The notes beneath the pieces are model-generated. The model was not told the DNA's origin and did no database searches. It saw only the letters and a program-made list of their open reading frames with translations. A stretch of 41,182 bases of DNA from Gammaproteobacteria bacterium (GTDB lineage Bacteria > Pseudomonadota > Gammaproteobacteria > Enterobacterales > Psychrobiaceae), in the NCBI GenBank assembly GCA_013214965.1, contig JABSRU010000017.1, positions 1 to 41,182 of the forward strand, given 5' to 3'. The translations under genes were made by a program, and so were the position numbers. Positions 1 through 9,207 of the stretch are shown here, piece by piece (positions within the stretch are counted from its first letter, which is position 1; every line of letters starts with the position of its first letter).

Positions 1-62
1 AAGTATTCGTCCGGTCGATAATTGCAGCAATGATTTAATCGTGAATACAATAGGGATTTAGC

Positions 63-1112
63 ATGGTTGATAACTCACAGAAATTAAAAATTTTAATCTG
101 TCAGGCTGATAAATACTTTAAGGCTAATGAATTCAATGCTGCTTTAAAATTGTTTGATGAAATCGTACATTTAAATCCTGAGGAGCACGTTAATAACTTT
201 AAGCTAGCTTGTTGTCACTATCAGTTAAAAAACTACGGACTGGCGACAGAAATTTTCAATCATTTGACCAAAATTAACAGTCAAGATTATCAAACTTGGT
301 ATTTTTTAGGCCAGAGTTTAAGTGCTCAACATCAAAAGCAGCAAGCGCAGGAGGCTTTTAATGTCGCACAAAAAATTGATACTGCACGTTTTAGTCGCGA
401 TCAAGCACCAGCAACTAGTTTAGCCAAGCCGATCAATCAATCCCGACAACGGAGCAAAATATTAAATAGGCGATTACAAGTGATGGCCACTATCATCACT
501 ATTATTATTGGTGGCATCGGTATTTATCAGGCATCGCAGCCAAATAAAGTAATTGATCCAGTAATAAGAGTCCCACCAAAACGGATGTCGACTATATTCT
601 ATAAAGTGGTTGGCGGGCCATTCGTGATGCTAGGGGAGGCGCCTAACCAGTTAAAAGCGGCTGCAGGTAAGTATTGGTTAAAAATCGATGTACGTTTTAG
701 TAGTCATTGTCATAAACCTTTTTATGTCGAACCCAATAAATTCACCCTCAAAGTAACTAGAATTAGTAAACGGAATAAAGCAAAGCTCATCGCTCAAGCG
801 AAAGTAAAAACTCAGACTAAAAATAAAGCCAGAACCAAACCGTCAACGTTACTAGTGAAAGGCTATTATTATGCCGCTGTTCAACCAAATTCAGGCCCTA
901 AAGCAACGGGATCTAAAACCTTTAGAGGCAGATCTAAAGGTAGCGAAAAACTTAAAAAAGCACTGCCATCAGGTTTTATTGAACAAGGAGAAGTGCGTGA
1001 AGGTACTGTGTTGTTTCAGGTGTCGCGGGCATTTGTTGGTGATAGTCTGTATAAGTTGCAATTAAAGTACTCGATGAGCCGACGCTGTCAGCTAACCCTA
1101 ACGCGTAGTTAA
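63..1112 (+). CDS. TPR-repeat protein with one membrane anchor, function unknown
   Basis: 349 aa. The first ~110 residues look like two to three tetratricopeptide repeats (alternating helices with phrases such as YFKANEFNAALKLFDEI and TWYFLGQSLSAQ). A basic stretch follows, then one hydrophobic segment around residues 140-157 and a basic, Lys-rich C-terminal region of about 190 residues. This suggests a cytoplasmic TPR domain anchored to the inner membrane with an outward C-terminal domain. TPRs normally mediate protein-protein contacts. I do not recognise the C-terminal domain. The gene converges on the next gene and the two stop codons overlap. No strong Shine-Dalgarno is visible before this ATG, so the start is moderately certain. 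Nothing recognisable lies in bases 1-62. Confidence 0.75.
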   Translation: MVDNSQKLKILICQADKYFKANEFNAALKLFDEIVHLNPEEHVNNFKLACCHYQLKNYGLATEIFNHLTKINSQDYQTWYFLGQSLSAQHQKQQAQEAFNVAQKIDTARFSRDQAPATSLAKPINQSRQRSKILNRRLQVMATIITIIIGGIGIYQASQPNKVIDPVIRVPPKRMSTIFYKVVGGPFVMLGEAPNQLKAAAGKYWLKIDVRFSSHCHKPFYVEPNKFTLKVTRISKRNKAKLIAQAKVKTQTKNKARTKPSTLLVKGYYYAAVQPNSGPKATGSKTFRGRSKGSEKLKKALPSGFIEQGEVREGTVLFQVSRAFVGDSLYKLQLKYSMSRRCQLTLTRS

Positions 1113-2830
1113 AAAAAATGAGCGCTAGGATCTGGCGATTTAGGTAAAACTTCGATAGCGTAAGCCATGAGTAGCGGCGATTTTTTGGTGCTCATATTCA
1201 CTTGTTTAAGCGCTGGTTTTTCGATCTGCCAGCTAATCGACTCGTTATTATTTTCATTAATAAATTCAATTTTTTTGTTGATTAATACTGTGCCATCTGC
1301 ATTATTTAACTGCAATAATATTCTACTCAGAGTTCTAATTTTTACTATTTGATGGCCGAGCAGTTGCCCTGGTTTGTTGTGAATAAAGCGAGATGAAATA
1401 TTAACAGTAAAGTGAAGAAGCTGAGGTTCAATTTCTAACAGTAATATGGTTCTTTTTTCTAACAGCTTCGAATGTTCGAATAAGGATAACTCAAGCCTAA
1501 TCGCATCGATGGCGACTCTTGGCGGTAGCTTAATTTCTCCTTGGATAGTTATTTTTTTCGTTGCCGCTGCCATTGGTGAAACGGTGTGATTAATCTTAAA
1601 TGTTGTTTTGAAAAAATTGAATAATTTGGCCACTCCATTCGTTGTAACTTGAGTAACCTTAGGCGTATTGGTTTGCTTTACTGGTATTGGCGGTGTTTGA
1701 ACAATTAAGTCGCTGTCACAAAAAAAAGCCGCTTCCTTAACGAAAATAGCATAAGTTGCAACTGTCGGTGCTAGCCCGCCGCCTTTGCCATCAGACATCT
1801 GCTTATTCGCACGCCAATATTTGGCATTAAGAAAGTCTAAACATAGCCATTCTCGATTTAACATCACCACTACATACGAAAACTTAGCCTTGGTGATGTT
1901 CTCCTTAATATGATTGATATCGTTATTTGTTACCTTAAATAGTTGCTTAATTTGTGGTGTAAGGGCATCTAATAATTCGCGCTTATTTAAGATAATATCG
2001 GTCCAACCATGATGATCTTCAGGATTAATTAATGGTGATAATGGATGTATTTTTACCTTGGCAAACTCGAGTGCTGAAGTTAATCGTCCTTGTTTTCTTG
2101 CTGCTAGTATTGCCAGGTAATTTAATCGTTCGTCTTCAAAGCTGGCATTTTTGTCGCCAGCAATGGCGATGCTAATCATTTTCTCAATTTTGTTTTTTTG
2201 ACCAACATAATGCCATTCAGTTGTTAAGCGTAAGATCTTTAAGTTTAAATGTTCAATATGTTGAGAGTCATCAGCGACACGGGCATTGTTTAAAGCTAAA
2301 TTTAATTCGGTTATTTGGTTGTCATATTGTTCATAAAGTAAGTATGCAGAGCTCTTAGTCATCATACCTTGTTGGTCGGTGGGATATAGAAACTGTCTAA
2401 CTTGTTGTAATTCATCATCGTCGATTAATACGTGCCCAGCAAAGGAGGAAGTACGGAGCATGTCTTCGTACACCTGATTTAAGATGCTTGCGTTAAAATT
2501 CAGGCTAATCTCATGTTGAAATGGTGGCGATATATTAAGGATCCGATCATGAAAGTCGGCATTGGTGTCATCCATCAGTTCATCAAGATGAGTAATGTGC
2601 TCGGCCCGAGTATGATCTCCTTGCAGCATTTTTTTTATTGGCAACAGGCTATCGGCCACCGGATAGCCTAGTGTGCCATATTTAACCATTGTTAAATGCG
2701 GTTGACCGACTAAATGGCCATGTTTGGCTAAATTAGCATCAGCTAACGGGAAGTCCTGCCGCTTAGAAATAAGCTGTGCGAAAGCGGCGCGGATAGTTTT
2801 TTTGCAGCGATAAATCGTTTTATTGTCCAA
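1109..2830 (-). CDS. Conserved hypothetical protein, apparent paralogue of the upstream gene
   Basis: 573 aa, no signal peptide or clear membrane segment. It is collinear with the 547-aa protein encoded just upstream. Both have a VYE-type motif at residues ~116-123 and an LR..LY motif at ~143-150. Both then have a helical, charged region (QITELNLALNN here, QTLLAALDQLKK there) ending in a K.KIE..I motif. The last third is beta-rich with a substitution-tolerant linker near residues 380-420. The gene starts 9 bp after the upstream stop, so the two are almost certainly co-transcribed. Function unknown; the pair may form a heteromer. No family name can be given from the sequence alone. Confidence 0.75.
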   Translation of the reverse strand: MDNKTIYRCKKTIRAAFAQLISKRQDFPLADANLAKHGHLVGQPHLTMVKYGTLGYPVADSLLPIKKMLQGDHTRAEHITHLDELMDDTNADFHDRILNISPPFQHEISLNFNASILNQVYEDMLRTSSFAGHVLIDDDELQQVRQFLYPTDQQGMMTKSSAYLLYEQYDNQITELNLALNNARVADDSQHIEHLNLKILRLTTEWHYVGQKNKIEKMISIAIAGDKNASFEDERLNYLAILAARKQGRLTSALEFAKVKIHPLSPLINPEDHHGWTDIILNKRELLDALTPQIKQLFKVTNNDINHIKENITKAKFSYVVVMLNREWLCLDFLNAKYWRANKQMSDGKGGGLAPTVATYAIFVKEAAFFCDSDLIVQTPPIPVKQTNTPKVTQVTTNGVAKLFNFFKTTFKINHTVSPMAAATKKITIQGEIKLPPRVAIDAIRLELSLFEHSKLLEKRTILLLEIEPQLLHFTVNISSRFIHNKPGQLLGHQIVKIRTLSRILLQLNNADGTVLINKKIEFINENNNESISWQIEKPALKQVNMSTKKSPLLMAYAIEVLPKSPDPSAHFF

Positions 2831-2839
2831 AGAACAACC

Positions 2840-4483
2840 TTATATCCATTGATCTTTCGGAAATGATTCAAAATCTGGATTGGGTGATTTTTTCAGATAG
2901 ACACTCGCCATGCCAATTAAATAAGTACCATTGGCTTCGATAGTACCTGACGTTTCATCCGAGGTGCACTGGGTTGTTATGGTGGTCTTTTCATGTGAGC
3001 CTTTTGCCCCCCAACCAAAAATTGAAACATCGGCCTTACCGCTAAGAGATGCCTGTTCATCTTTCGACATTTTAGCTAAAGATTTTGACGTTACTTTTAA
3101 ATTACGAATGAAATACACGGTATTAGGTATTGCTGGCACCATCCCAGCTTTGGGTGGGATACCACCATCGGAAAGTTGAGTGATCTCCATGATGGGATCA
3201 AGGGCTTTCTCGGTCTTAAGGTCAACCGTAGTGTAGGCACGACATTCGACAAAGCTTCTATTAAACCATTGCTGACGATCGATTAATCCCTGTACTATTT
3301 CGAAACTGATGGTGAATTCATGTTCAAAAAATTTATCCTCTTTATTTTCTTTGCTACGATCGCCTCCGCCACTAGAGCGACCAAATACCCCAAACATCGG
3401 AGCCTTGACACCTGCGGAGCTCTTTGATGATTTAAAAGACGACCAAGTGGCGCTATTTTTATTCGATAAACTGACTTTTAAATGACTTGGCGCGCTTAAC
3501 ACTCCGTTAGGGCGTAACGCGGTATAATATGCACTTTCGGCGAGTAGACTACTGCCAAACTCTTCATCGGAAAATATTGAGGCGTGCATTTGACTGCCGG
3601 CAAAGCGATTTCTAAGATCTGCTACATATTCAACCATGCCGCCTTGTGATAAATGCTCAATGCGCGCTAGAATACTTTCGATCTTGGTTTTTCTGCCCTG
3701 TGCTTCCCAGCGCTGCTCTGCAGCACGAATTTTCTTTTTTAATAGCTTGATCCGAACACTGCCATTTGGATCATTCGGGCTGACTTTTTTTAACTGATCT
3801 AAGGCAGCGAGCAATGTTTGCTCATAATTATTCATTAAGGCTTCATAGAGCTTCATCGCGACTGTTGGTAGGGATATCGCGTTAGGATCGGCAACAATAT
3901 CCAGTAATGAAGGCTCGTCACCCAAAATATCATTTAAATCGAAGTCGCTTTCATCGTCATCGAATCCAGCTAATAAATCATCATCGCTGAGTTCTTGAGT
4001 TGCCGCTGGGTCTTGCGTAGCTTGGGTTTGCGTATCAACATACAGCAGGCTTCTTAATTTTTTTAATTTTTCCTTATCAGCGTCAGAGCGTTCATTGTTA
4101 AATACTCTACAATTTTTAAGTATCGACTCATAGACGTTAGAAAGTATGATGCCGCTACTAGTCAATGCATTGATGTCAACGATGTCACTGCCGGAATCTA
4201 GATGATTAATTAATGGAACGCAATCGACTATCGCCGCAAAATTTATCGCAGAACGCATCACATCGTTAACAGTAAAGCCTTGTTCGGTGAGCTTTTTGGC
4301 TTGGGGACCTATTTCCATAAAGGACACCAACTCAGGGCCAAAATTAATCGGGGGCATAAAATATTGAAACGCCACGTTTTTTGGTGAGTTTCCTTCGATC
4401 ATTTTTTGAATTTCACCATACATAAAATCACGCATGTCTTCTGCGGATAAATTTTTAACTTTATGTTTATCTAGTGCTGCCAT
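2840..4483 (-). CDS. Conserved hypothetical protein with acidic insert, first of a paralogous pair
   Basis: 547 aa, soluble by appearance. Residues 1-150 are mostly helical. Residues ~160-195 form a strongly acidic, low-complexity insert (repeated Asp/Glu, e.g. DDDLLAGFDDDESDFD). A coiled-coil-like segment spans ~210-270. The C-terminal ~200 residues are Ser/Gly-rich and then beta-rich (ISFEIVQGL, FVECRAYTTVD). Its collinearity with the downstream 573-aa protein suggests an old duplication with only one copy carrying the acidic insert. An AAGGAA ribosome-binding site lies 8-9 bases before the ATG and supports the start. It is divergent from the winged-helix regulator across ~195 bp. Function not recognised. 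Confidence 0.75.
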   Translation of the reverse strand: MAALDKHKVKNLSAEDMRDFMYGEIQKMIEGNSPKNVAFQYFMPPINFGPELVSFMEIGPQAKKLTEQGFTVNDVMRSAINFAAIVDCVPLINHLDSGSDIVDINALTSSGIILSNVYESILKNCRVFNNERSDADKEKLKKLRSLLYVDTQTQATQDPAATQELSDDDLLAGFDDDESDFDLNDILGDEPSLLDIVADPNAISLPTVAMKLYEALMNNYEQTLLAALDQLKKVSPNDPNGSVRIKLLKKKIRAAEQRWEAQGRKTKIESILARIEHLSQGGMVEYVADLRNRFAGSQMHASIFSDEEFGSSLLAESAYYTALRPNGVLSAPSHLKVSLSNKNSATWSSFKSSKSSAGVKAPMFGVFGRSSGGGDRSKENKEDKFFEHEFTISFEIVQGLIDRQQWFNRSFVECRAYTTVDLKTEKALDPIMEITQLSDGGIPPKAGMVPAIPNTVYFIRNLKVTSKSLAKMSKDEQASLSGKADVSIFGWGAKGSHEKTTITTQCTSDETSGTIEANGTYLIGMASVYLKKSPNPDFESFPKDQWI

Positions 4484-4593
4484 GATTAATATTCCTTATT
4501 TTTCATCCTAATTTTAATGTCGAACCAACGGCTATCTGTTGTTAGATTAAATAAGTAGTGAGGATAAATCCTTAGCAAAACCTTGCGATTTTC

Positions 4594-4654
4594 TTGTCTT
4601 TTATTTATGTTTAGGTGGCACAACGGTGACTTTTTTATCGATTACTAAAAGACA
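4594..4654. promoter_or_regulatory. Inverted repeat in divergent intergenic region, possible regulator operator
   Basis: TTGTCTTTTA at 4594-4603 is perfectly mirrored by TAAAAGACAA at 4645-4654, with 41 bases between the arms. It lies in the spacer between the hypothetical pair and the winged-helix regulator gene, just before the regulator start. ToxR/CadC-type regulators commonly bind near their own promoters, so an autoregulatory operator is plausible. A 10-bp match in an AT-rich spacer could also be chance. Confidence 0.35.
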
Positions 4655-4677
4655 AACTGGTTGGAGAGTGAGTTGTT

Positions 4678-6213
4678 ATGAAGTATCAAGTTAATAATTA
4701 TGAGCTCAATACGGCAACGCGTGAGTTGTCGAGTAAGGGTATTGCTCTGAGCATTGAACCTTTAATTTTTAGTTTATTAATCTACATGATTGAGAATCCC
4801 AATCGTGTGCTATCTCACGATGAGCTCATTGATTCGGTGTGGAGCGCTAAGCAGATTTCTAATTCTGCACTATGCGCGGCTATTTCAGCAGCTAGACAAG
4901 CGATTGGGGATAATGGTCGTCGACAACAGTGTATAAAAACAGTGTCAGGCCACGGTTATCGTTTTATCGCCGCTGTGGCTATTGGTCAGCAAGATGCTTT
5001 AGCCCTGCCAGAAAAACCATCGGTAGCGGTGCTTGATTTTCTCGATCAAGGAACCAATGATCAGGGACTATTATTAGCCTGCGGATTAACGGTCGACATT
5101 ACTGCGTGTTTGGCGCGGTTACCACATTTTTTTGTGATAGCTCGAGGATCGGCGGCTAATTTACAGCTGCTATCGCCCGGTGAGATCAGTCAACGATTAG
5201 GTGTCCGCTATTTAGTGCAAGGGCGAACACAAAGACTAGCAAACCGTGCTCATATTACGATTTCAGTGATTGATGCGATCGCGAATACTGAAATCTGGTC
5301 TGAATTTTTTAACCGCAGCTTAGATGATATTTTTTTATTACAAAGTGAAATTACGACTTCGGTGGTTTACGCGATTGATAAAGCGATTGAACAGGCCGAA
5401 ATTGATCGAGCATTATTGTTGCCCGTTCTAAATTTAAATGCCTGGGAAGCTTATCACCGTGGGTTGTGGCATATTGATCGGCCGACCATTGAAGATGCTT
5501 TTGTCGCTCACCAATTTTTTAGTCAGGCAGTGGAACTCGACGCTAATTTCTCGCGCGCCTATGCTGGGCTCTCTATTATCCATACCACCAAAATTTTTGT
5601 TAGCGCCGAACCTTCCATTGCCGAGGACATGGCGTTGGCTTTTGACTATGCTCAGCAAAGTATTTCATGTTGCAGGCGGGACACTCTTGGTCATTGGGCA
5701 TTAGGTAAGGCATTATTTTTATCGGGTGAACATCATCGTTCATTGGCTTCTTTTGAACAGGCGGTCAGTTTAAACCAAAATTATGCCCATGCTCACTTAG
5801 CCCAAGGAGTGGTGAACTCGCACAATGGTCATGATAGTCAGGCGTTGTTAAATCTGAATCAAGCTCAGCGCCTGAATCCTTACGATCCATTACAATTTTC
5901 ATCAATGACTATGCGCGCTATTTTGTTAGTAAACCAAGGCGAATTTGAACAAGCTGCTGCCATTAGTGTTAATGCCGCAGATGATCCGAATGCTTTTTTC
6001 ACCACTTATGCGGTGTCGGCCGCTTGCCTTGAGTTAGTCGGTCAATCACAAAAGGCGCAACAATATGCGAAAAAAGCATTATCGTTGCAAGCGCAATATT
6101 CCGTAGAGCTTTATCAACGAGCTTTCCCCCACACCAATGAGTTAATCAGACGATCTTTTATTCAAGCAATGTATAAAAGTGGCATTCCATTACATAGTGA
6201 TTGGCATGACTGA
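4678..6213 (+). CDS. Winged-helix (CadC/ToxR-type) regulator with TolB-like and TPR regions
   Basis: 511 aa. Residues 1-98 form an OmpR/PhoB-type winged helix (LIFSLLIYMIENPNRVLSHDELI, then VKTVSGHGYRF-type ending). Residues ~112-240 match the TolB-like/adenylate-cyclase-associated domain (SVAVLDFLDQGTN, GVRYLVQGRTQR, TEIWSEFF). Residues ~255-480 contain TPR-like repeats. Unlike CadC or ToxR there is no transmembrane segment, so it should act in the cytoplasm, sensing a ligand or partner through the TolB/TPR part. This architecture is common in proteobacteria but ligands are mostly unknown. The stop overlaps the ATG of the next gene (ATGACTGA), suggesting translational coupling. A purine-rich GGAGAGTGAG precedes the start. 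Confidence 0.85.
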   Translation: MKYQVNNYELNTATRELSSKGIALSIEPLIFSLLIYMIENPNRVLSHDELIDSVWSAKQISNSALCAAISAARQAIGDNGRRQQCIKTVSGHGYRFIAAVAIGQQDALALPEKPSVAVLDFLDQGTNDQGLLLACGLTVDITACLARLPHFFVIARGSAANLQLLSPGEISQRLGVRYLVQGRTQRLANRAHITISVIDAIANTEIWSEFFNRSLDDIFLLQSEITTSVVYAIDKAIEQAEIDRALLLPVLNLNAWEAYHRGLWHIDRPTIEDAFVAHQFFSQAVELDANFSRAYAGLSIIHTTKIFVSAEPSIAEDMALAFDYAQQSISCCRRDTLGHWALGKALFLSGEHHRSLASFEQAVSLNQNYAHAHLAQGVVNSHNGHDSQALLNLNQAQRLNPYDPLQFSSMTMRAILLVNQGEFEQAAAISVNAADDPNAFFTTYAVSAACLELVGQSQKAQQYAKKALSLQAQYSVELYQRAFPHTNELIRRSFIQAMYKSGIPLHSDWHD

Positions 6214-7348
6214 TTATAATATTAATGGCTTGGCGATACCGCTGTTTATCGTGTTGATGACCCTTGAGTATTTGTTTCTCAGATTCCAAGGTAACACTCT
6301 GCATCGTTATAACGACTCGGTTGCCAGTATCTCAATGGGGTTGTGTTTATTAATCTCAGATGCGTTGTTAAAAGCTTATACATTTGCCGCTTTTGTTTAT
6401 TTGTGGCAGCACCATCGGCTGTTTGATTTTGAGATCCAAGAACCTATTACTTGGCTGATATTCTTTGTGGCGTTAGATCTTTGTTATTACGGCTTTCATC
6501 GTGTTGCTCACGAAATTAACGTGCTGTGGGGCGCTCATGTTGGGCATCATCAGAGTGAAGAATACAATTTAACCACGGCATTAAGGCAAAGCGCATTTCA
6601 ATATGGATTCTCTTGGGTATTTTATTTGCCATTGGCGATATTGGGTTGCCCACCTTCGGTATTTTTAGTGTTATTTATTCTCTTGAAGGTCTATCAATTT
6701 TGGTTACACACTCAAGTGATTCAACGCATTCCAATGATTGAAGGGATTTTTTCAACGCCGTCGAGTCATCGAGTACATCATGCTAAAAACCCTATTTATA
6801 TCGATCGTAATTATGGCGGTACTTTAGTGATATGGGATCGTTTATTTGGCACTTGGCAACCGGAGTTAATTAATCAACCATGTCATTATGGTACGACTCG
6901 CCCCTTAGATACATTAAACCCGATTAAGGCCAATTTTCAGCATTGGCTTATGCTGGGTAAAGACAGTGTACACACGAGTTTATGGCGCAATAAAATAGGC
7001 TTATGGTTTCAGCCGACAGGTTGGCGGCCTGAAGATTGCAGGGATAATGGAGCAAGACACAGTACATTGCAAAAAACCGGAACGACTGAACGTGAAAAAT
7101 ACGATCCGCAAGTATCTACTAGGATCAAAATTTACTGTGGCCTCTCTTTTGCGTGCATCGTTATTGTGTCGGTGATGTTTATTTTCATGGCACCGAGCTT
7201 GCGTGGTGTGACGTTGGCTATGGGTTCAATGATCATTGTTTATGGACTTGTGGTGGTCAATGATTTTATGGAAGGGCATAAAAGATTAGCGCTGATGGAA
7301 TTGGTGCGTGTGCCGCTGACGCTGTGGTTTGCAACATCAATGATTTAG
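6206..7348 (+). CDS. Fatty acid hydroxylase / sterol desaturase superfamily membrane protein
   Basis: 380 aa with several hydrophobic helices. It carries the histidine clusters of the di-iron hydroxylase superfamily: HRVAHE (HxxxH), HVGHHQ (HxxHH) and HRVHHAKN (HxxHH). The last is followed by the usual N.GG.L..WD..FGT segment. Such enzymes use two irons and O2 to hydroxylate or desaturate lipid chains or carotenoids in the inner membrane; the substrate here is unknown. The C-terminal ~90 residues add more membrane helices, resembling alkylglycerol monooxygenase-like members. I chose the ATG overlapping the regulator stop rather than an in-frame start 27 bases upstream inside the regulator gene. 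Confidence 0.88.
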   Translation: MTDYNINGLAIPLFIVLMTLEYLFLRFQGNTLHRYNDSVASISMGLCLLISDALLKAYTFAAFVYLWQHHRLFDFEIQEPITWLIFFVALDLCYYGFHRVAHEINVLWGAHVGHHQSEEYNLTTALRQSAFQYGFSWVFYLPLAILGCPPSVFLVLFILLKVYQFWLHTQVIQRIPMIEGIFSTPSSHRVHHAKNPIYIDRNYGGTLVIWDRLFGTWQPELINQPCHYGTTRPLDTLNPIKANFQHWLMLGKDSVHTSLWRNKIGLWFQPTGWRPEDCRDNGARHSTLQKTGTTEREKYDPQVSTRIKIYCGLSFACIVIVSVMFIFMAPSLRGVTLAMGSMIIVYGLVVVNDFMEGHKRLALMELVRVPLTLWFATSMI

Positions 7349-7400
7349 GCGACCGTACTGAATTTGAATGAACGCTTTGGTGCGCTTGAAAGTGAAAATA

Positions 7401-7432
7401 GAAAACGAGTATCGAGATGACATCGATACCCG
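7401..7432 (-). terminator. Rho-independent terminator of the porin operon
   Basis: Read on the minus strand, CGGGTATCGA, a 7-base loop and TCGATACTCG form a 10-bp stem with one mismatch. A T-rich run (TTTTCTATTTT) follows. It lies just past the porin stop. On the plus strand there is no T tract, so it mainly serves the minus-strand operon. Confidence 0.65.
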
Positions 7433-7473
7433 TGGCATATCCTATTAGAGAGATTGATTTTTCTTAATGGAAA

Positions 7474-8739
7474 TTAAAAATAATAGCCAATATTAATGTT
7501 AAAACGTTTATTCCAATCATCAGAATCACTTGCCATTGAGCCGCCGATAAATGGTTGATTTTTTGCCATAATAAAATCTACGTAGGCATAAATACCGCCA
7601 GCGCTGATCGCAACACCTGTGACGTTCATTACCGTGTCTTGCTTTAGGTCGCCAGACTTGTCAGTGACTAGGTTGTAATCATTATAGAAAGTGAGGTTGG
7701 TAATCGGCCCGATAGCCACCGCTTTATTATAAGACAAATTTAAATTGTAGAGCGCGGCTTCTGCTGGAATAGTGTCATGGAAAGCCCAAGCTCCGACCGC
7801 GACAAAGTTCGAGCCGTTGTCCAAATCATACTCGTAGTTGGAATATTGGAACATGATCCCGATATTATCGATTTTACTTTTAACATGGAAAGCATAAGCG
7901 TTGTGATCGCCGACTGAACCATCTTTACCTTCAAGATCGCCAGACAGCAATGATACACCGACTTCAGTATTAGAGAAATTATAGGCATATCTGAGATTAA
8001 AGGTATTACTTTCAGCCATGGCTTGATCGGGTGCGCTCCAAATACCTTCATTGTTGTCAAAATCCCGGATCCCAACGACATCATAGGAATAACGCTTGGT
8101 TCGATCGCCAACATAGCCGTCAATGCCACCTTGCTCGTCATTTTTGAAGAATGCTAAACGAATATCATGCTGATCAAATTTACCGAGTAGCGAAACACCA
8201 GTATCAAAATCATCTTCCAAACCGGCATAAAAACCAGAGCTAAAAAAGAAGCTATTGGAGTTATAGTTAAGAATGCCAAAGGGCACCTGGGTGATCCCAA
8301 CTTGTCCCTGCCAATTCTCGTTAAACTGGTATCCGACATAGGCATGATGGATCACGTCCATGTATTGATACCAACGATATTGGGCTGATAAAGTCACGTC
8401 ACCAATGCTGCCGTTTACATCGAGACGAAAGGTGTCAAAATCAAAGTCACCGCCGCGGTCTTTATTGGCTTCGTTGTAATCTTCGTAACTATATTGAAAA
8501 CGTACCGCCCCGCCAATTTTGATCTTGGGCTTTAATGATGACGTGGTCTTTTTATTGGCTGTTGTTGCTTTTTTTAGTTCGGAAATTTGTTGTTCTAATT
8601 GTTCAATCCGCTGAGTTGTAGAGCCTTCAGCGGGTAGATAATCTTCAGCGGGTTGAGTGCCTTCAGCCCATACAGAAGTTGAAGTGGCTAGTAATAAGCT
8701 AAGCGCAGAAGTAACAAGCGAAGGTTTAAAAATTTTCAT
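7474..8739 (-). CDS. Outer-membrane porin with N-terminal coiled coil
   Basis: 421 aa. A signal peptide (MKIFKPSLV..., cleavage after SVWA near residue 25) is followed by a short coiled coil (IEQLEQQISELKKA). A beta-barrel of alternating strands follows, ending in the C-terminal aromatic signature (INIGYYF) needed for BAM insertion. This resembles gammaproteobacterial porins of the OprP/trimeric coiled-coil style. As last gene of the ALDH/M19/BCCT/RidA operon it probably lets the pathway substrate cross the outer membrane. I chose the second of two close ATGs because GGAG is 8 bases before it but only 2 before the first. Confidence 0.85.
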   Translation of the reverse strand: MKIFKPSLVTSALSLLLATSTSVWAEGTQPAEDYLPAEGSTTQRIEQLEQQISELKKATTANKKTTSSLKPKIKIGGAVRFQYSYEDYNEANKDRGGDFDFDTFRLDVNGSIGDVTLSAQYRWYQYMDVIHHAYVGYQFNENWQGQVGITQVPFGILNYNSNSFFFSSGFYAGLEDDFDTGVSLLGKFDQHDIRLAFFKNDEQGGIDGYVGDRTKRYSYDVVGIRDFDNNEGIWSAPDQAMAESNTFNLRYAYNFSNTEVGVSLLSGDLEGKDGSVGDHNAYAFHVKSKIDNIGIMFQYSNYEYDLDNGSNFVAVGAWAFHDTIPAEAALYNLNLSYNKAVAIGPITNLTFYNDYNLVTDKSGDLKQDTVMNVTGVAISAGGIYAYVDFIMAKNQPFIGGSMASDSDDWNKRFNINIGYYF

Positions 8740-8778
8740 GATCATATCTCCAATGGCTATTTATTTTTATTTTAATGA

Positions 8779-9153
8779 TTAAGGTACGGCAGCATACGCA
8801 ACCACTTCACACAGCATTTCTTCACGGGCAAGGCCAGCGACAATCATCGCTGCGCGATTTGGGTAAGGTGGTTGGAAGTACTCTGCATACACTTTATTAA
8901 AAGCAGGCAATTGGTCACGCGCCGTGACATAAATAAGCACCTGAGTGACATCATTCATGGTTAACTCAGCAGCTTCGATAGTATGTTTGAAATTTTCCAT
9001 CGTTTGGCGCGCCTGTGCTTCGATGCCTCCCTCGACCACATTACCTGCTTGATCGATAGGAATTTGTGCGGTTGATAGTGTGCCATTGGCAATGATGGCC
9101 CACTCTAATGGTGCTTTAGATGCAAAAAGATCAGTTTTAACGGCTTGTTTCAT
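8779..9153 (-). CDS. RidA/YjgF/UK114-family enamine-imine deaminase
   Basis: 124 aa, the usual RidA size. Conserved Arg100 (PYPNRAAM) and Glu116 (LCEVVAY) match the Arg and Glu of the RidA ligand pocket. Family members hydrolyse reactive enamines/imines released by PLP or flavin enzymes to ketoacids, and several subgroups are specialised for catabolic pathways. It is encoded between the BCCT transporter and the porin, so it likely handles an imine intermediate of that pathway rather than serving as the housekeeping RidA. Whether it has the canonical catalytic competence was not tested. Confidence 0.88.
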   Translation of the reverse strand: MKQAVKTDLFASKAPLEWAIIANGTLSTAQIPIDQAGNVVEGGIEAQARQTMENFKHTIEAAELTMNDVTQVLIYVTARDQLPAFNKVYAEYFQPPYPNRAAMIVAGLAREEMLCEVVAYAAVP

Positions 9154-9207
9154 GTTGTTTTACTCTTTGGTTACGAGAGGCTCGAACGAACCTCTCAAGT
9201 TGTTGGT

